Positions 33,708 through 35,883 of a stretch of 35,883 bases of DNA are shown here, piece by piece. Location: assembly GCA_000320545.1 (NCBI GenBank), contig ADNK01000611.1, positions 1-35,883 on the forward strand, in the 5' to 3' direction. Made by a program: the position numbers and the translations under genes. The stretch is from Bigelowiella natans CCMP2755 (taxonomy: Eukaryota; Cercozoa; Chlorarachniophyceae). Below the pieces are notes generated by a model. The model did not search any database, had not been told where the DNA came from, and was given only the letters and a program-made list of their open reading frames with translations. Every line of letters begins with the position of its first letter. Position 1 is the stretch's first letter.

Positions 33708-34766
33708 GTCCCCTGTCGATTGGACTGCGGATGGAGAATGGGGGATGGTTGTGCTACTCTAAGTATTCAGACGCTGTAAGACACAATCGTAGGAATGAAT
33801 AGCGTATATTTATTGACTGAGACAGCTCCATTTCCCTTGTCGCATTCAAAAGATAGTCTCGAATTTCGCAACGGCTATCTCGAGAATGTCGCCACAAAGT
33901 TAGAATACGAAGGATAGACGAGACCGGATATCCCCGAAACGCCCACGATTTCCATGAAATTTCGACCGGCGTAGCGCATTTTATGTATATTTTCATGTCG
34001 CAATCGATGAACAGATGTCGTTTTTGTAATATTTTTGGTTATTGGGTCACACAATGGCTCCCCCGCTTGCCTGATCAACTCTTTGCGTTCTGCCAATCAA
34101 CTACTGCGGCAAGAGGAGGGGCCCTCTTGAGATCTGGGGAGGAACATCGCTGGATGGAGAACAGCACCTTCAATTCACACTTCTCCACCTCTACAGCTTA
34201 CACAACTCATGCGACTTTTTGTCCGGTAGCTGAAATCAAGTGTGATGTTGAACTCTTCGATCATCGAAAGGAGCACACTTCTGACCACCATTCACAACTA
34301 TCTTGCAGCGAACGAAAAGGGCTTGCATGGGTATTATAGTCTTGACTATGCTCTGGGCCTACGTGAAGGTCTCTGCTCATTCGAAAATAATGTCTTTGCT
34401 ACTATCAATATTCGCTGACTTATCCCGCAATTAATTGCTTATTCGCCCCACCTTCTCTTCTGTTAATATTCCGTGGAAAATTGGCGGTTGGATGTAGTCA
34501 AACTTCAAGGCCTATCATTTTCAAGAGGTTGTCGAACGCAGTTTTTGCACGTACCTCTATAACACAATCGATACATGCATAGAAGATCATATTGCGAGTT
34601 CTGTGATGGTGTCTATTTGACCGGAGCTTGCTTTCCATGCACACAAATGTGATCGAAGTCAATATAATCTCTAAGTGATAAGGATTTTCGATATGTTACA
34701 GAGAATGCAATTCACTCCCCTCCATCCCCTCCATCCCCTCCCCCCTCCCCCCCCCACACACGTCAG
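33708..34766. other. Upstream region of the pectin acetylesterase gene; one possible minus-strand exon
   Basis: A minus-strand frame from about 34092 to 33875 (ending AGRNFMEIVGVSGIS ... ATFSR, TAG) follows a TTGGCAG acceptor and is moderately protein-like. It could be the last exon of a gene whose earlier exons (perhaps 34240-34110) I could not join. The plus-strand frame 33983-34339 on the same DNA is judged a shadow. Nothing else was seen. Confidence 0.3.
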
Positions 34767-35543
34767 GCGCGTCTAGCTGCAGGAGGGCATCATTGTGAAG
34801 GTAGTTGTAAGTGGTAGAAGGAGAGGAAATTTTAGAGAATTCGATAGGTCTTTGATGTAAATTGCGAAGAAGCCGTCCCGCATGCCTGTACATGCTTACC
34901 ATGTCTCAACTACTCACTCGATTCGTTCGTATTATAATCATTATTATTATTTTTATTATTATTATTATTATTATTATTCTCCAGGCCACGTGGTTATAAT
35001 AAGACACGGGGAGAAGGCGAATGAACCGATAGATCTATCGTAAGAAGCCTTCATTGCATCACTTTATGTCACACCCCGGAGTAGCCTTAATTCGCAATGA
35101 ACACAGCGTGGCCGTTGCTAGTGTAGTTTACCTGTAAAAAGGAATCTCTCATATGCAATGAAGAATTATCATTGCCACCGCTCTGTGTTAAACGGCACGT
35201 GTTATATAATCCCAGGAAGGCCGGTTTCGCTCGCGCGGAGTTTTTGGCCCAATTTTTTGCGACATACCAGTGAGTTTTGAGGAAGACCCGAGAACATCAC
35301 AATAGCCTGATAATCGTGACAATTAGCTTGATGATACACACCGAAGATCAATCTGTGTCTCTGCGTTTGCGTTTGTGTTTGTGTGTGCGTGTGTGTGTGT
35401 GTGTGTGTACAGCGTGTGCGTGTTGGCGTACGCGTTTTGGATTGTTCATGATGCGTAATCTGAATCTCATCACAATGCAACTAAGCTTTACGTTCAAATA
35501 TGACAGTCCTCCCGTGGCAAGGCTCTATGCAACCAGCCCAGAC
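34767..35543 (+). CDS. Histidine phosphatase superfamily protein, 5' part in micro-exons (runs off window)
   Basis: Phase-consistent exons: 34985-35039, 35216-35269, 35507-35543, all with AG acceptors and GT donors; a possible preceding exon is 34767-34806. Joined, they read HVVIIRHGEKANEP, IDLSKAGFARAEFLAQFFATY, then HPPVARLYATSPD. VVIIRHGEK is the phosphohistidine motif of the phosphoglycerate mutase-like/histidine phosphatase superfamily. LSKAGFARAEFLAQFF matches the helix that normally follows, and LYATSPD the next strand before the substrate-binding Arg. The exons are only 37-55 bases long, so no open frame reveals them. The second catalytic His and the C-terminus lie beyond the right edge. 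The substrate cannot be inferred. Confidence 0.75.
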
Positions 35544-35575
35544 GTGTAAACTACCACAACAAAAGCAACGACGAT

Positions 35576-35617
<42 letters not shown>

Positions 35618-35883
35618 CTCTCTCTATATATAAATATATATATTTTATTTCTCACTCCGTCGGTTGTTGCCTGGGAAGTAGAGACTCTGGGTATGTGAAT
35701 AGGAATTGTCGGATCAGAAGGAGCGAGCACCTTGTTTTGTGATGGTTTCGAATTTCATGAAGCACGGTCACATACACACACACAACGCACACATAATAGA
35801 TACTGATAAATACTTGCTAATGTATGTTGTACATATAGAGAAACAAGGAGAAACATAGAGAGACAGGCGGGGGGGGGGGGGGG
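35544..35883. other. Right flank, probably intronic, ending in poly-G
   Basis: No exon was recognised; GTAG-AGACTCTGG-GTATGT at about 35670-35700 is a conceivable micro-exon but cannot be tested. The window ends in 13 consecutive G. Confidence 0.4.
35580..35641. repeat. CA, CT and TA microsatellites
   Basis: CA run (about 35580-35613), CT run (35614-35624) and TATA units, probably in the intron after the last visible histidine-phosphatase exon. Confidence 0.9.

Noticed and set aside
33983-34339. Plus-strand open frame of 118 codons
   Set aside because: Composition is rich in His/Ser/Thr with no ordered pattern and no exon borders. A short match (GYWVT) to the acidic protein's tail is a coincidence of a 14-base string.

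Overview
This window is nuclear DNA from an intron-rich eukaryote, most likely a single-celled protist and possibly an alga. Genes are split by short GT-AG introns (about 48 to 460 bases in the models below). The genes are eukaryotic: the TFIID subunit TAF1 with bromodomains, an ADF-H/cofilin-like segment, a pectin acetylesterase/Notum-family enzyme and an SRPBCC (START-like) protein. The taxon cannot be fixed from the sequence. No tRNA, rRNA, CRISPR array or intact transposon was seen. Exon joins were worked out by hand from reading-frame phase and splice signals, so individual boundaries are predictions.

Layout from left to right: (1) about 1452-8421, plus strand, a long multi-exon gene for a large multi-pass membrane protein full of Ser/Gln/His/Glu tracts, with a polyadenylation signal at 8950. 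(2) 9786-11321, minus strand, a coiled-coil protein with two possible C-termini. (3) 11822-14373, plus strand, an acidic, very basic-tailed, probably nuclear protein with a PIP-box-like N-terminus, a SUMO-interaction-like motif and an exon-scale internal duplication; it is divergent from gene 2 across a 500-base spacer. (4) 15095-16438, minus strand, a small unknown protein. (5) 17003-17317, minus strand, an ADF-H/cofilin-like segment broken by in-frame stops. (6) 17420-29211, plus strand, a complete TAF1 gene of 20 predicted exons, starting head-to-head with the cofilin-like segment. (7) 30335-30940, minus strand, an SRPBCC protein. (8) 32359-33707, minus strand, a secreted pectin acetylesterase-family enzyme. 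(9) from about 34767 or 34985 to the right edge, plus strand, the first exons of a histidine phosphatase-superfamily protein, made of tiny exons with no long open frame.

Two architectural features stand out. Microsatellites crowd two domains (about 3.3-9.8 kb and 18.5-28.2 kb), where they fill introns and, when in frame, become homopolymeric amino-acid tracts. The stretches between them (10-18 kb and 28.3-34.9 kb) are nearly free of them. TAF1 reads in phase throughout only if a 15-G run in one exon is really 14 (or 17) G, so that run is either a sequencing/assembly slip or a polymorphic slippage site.

The genes do not form an obvious pathway. The closest functional theme is nuclear: TAF1, plus the SIM/PIP-like acidic protein next to the coiled-coil gene.
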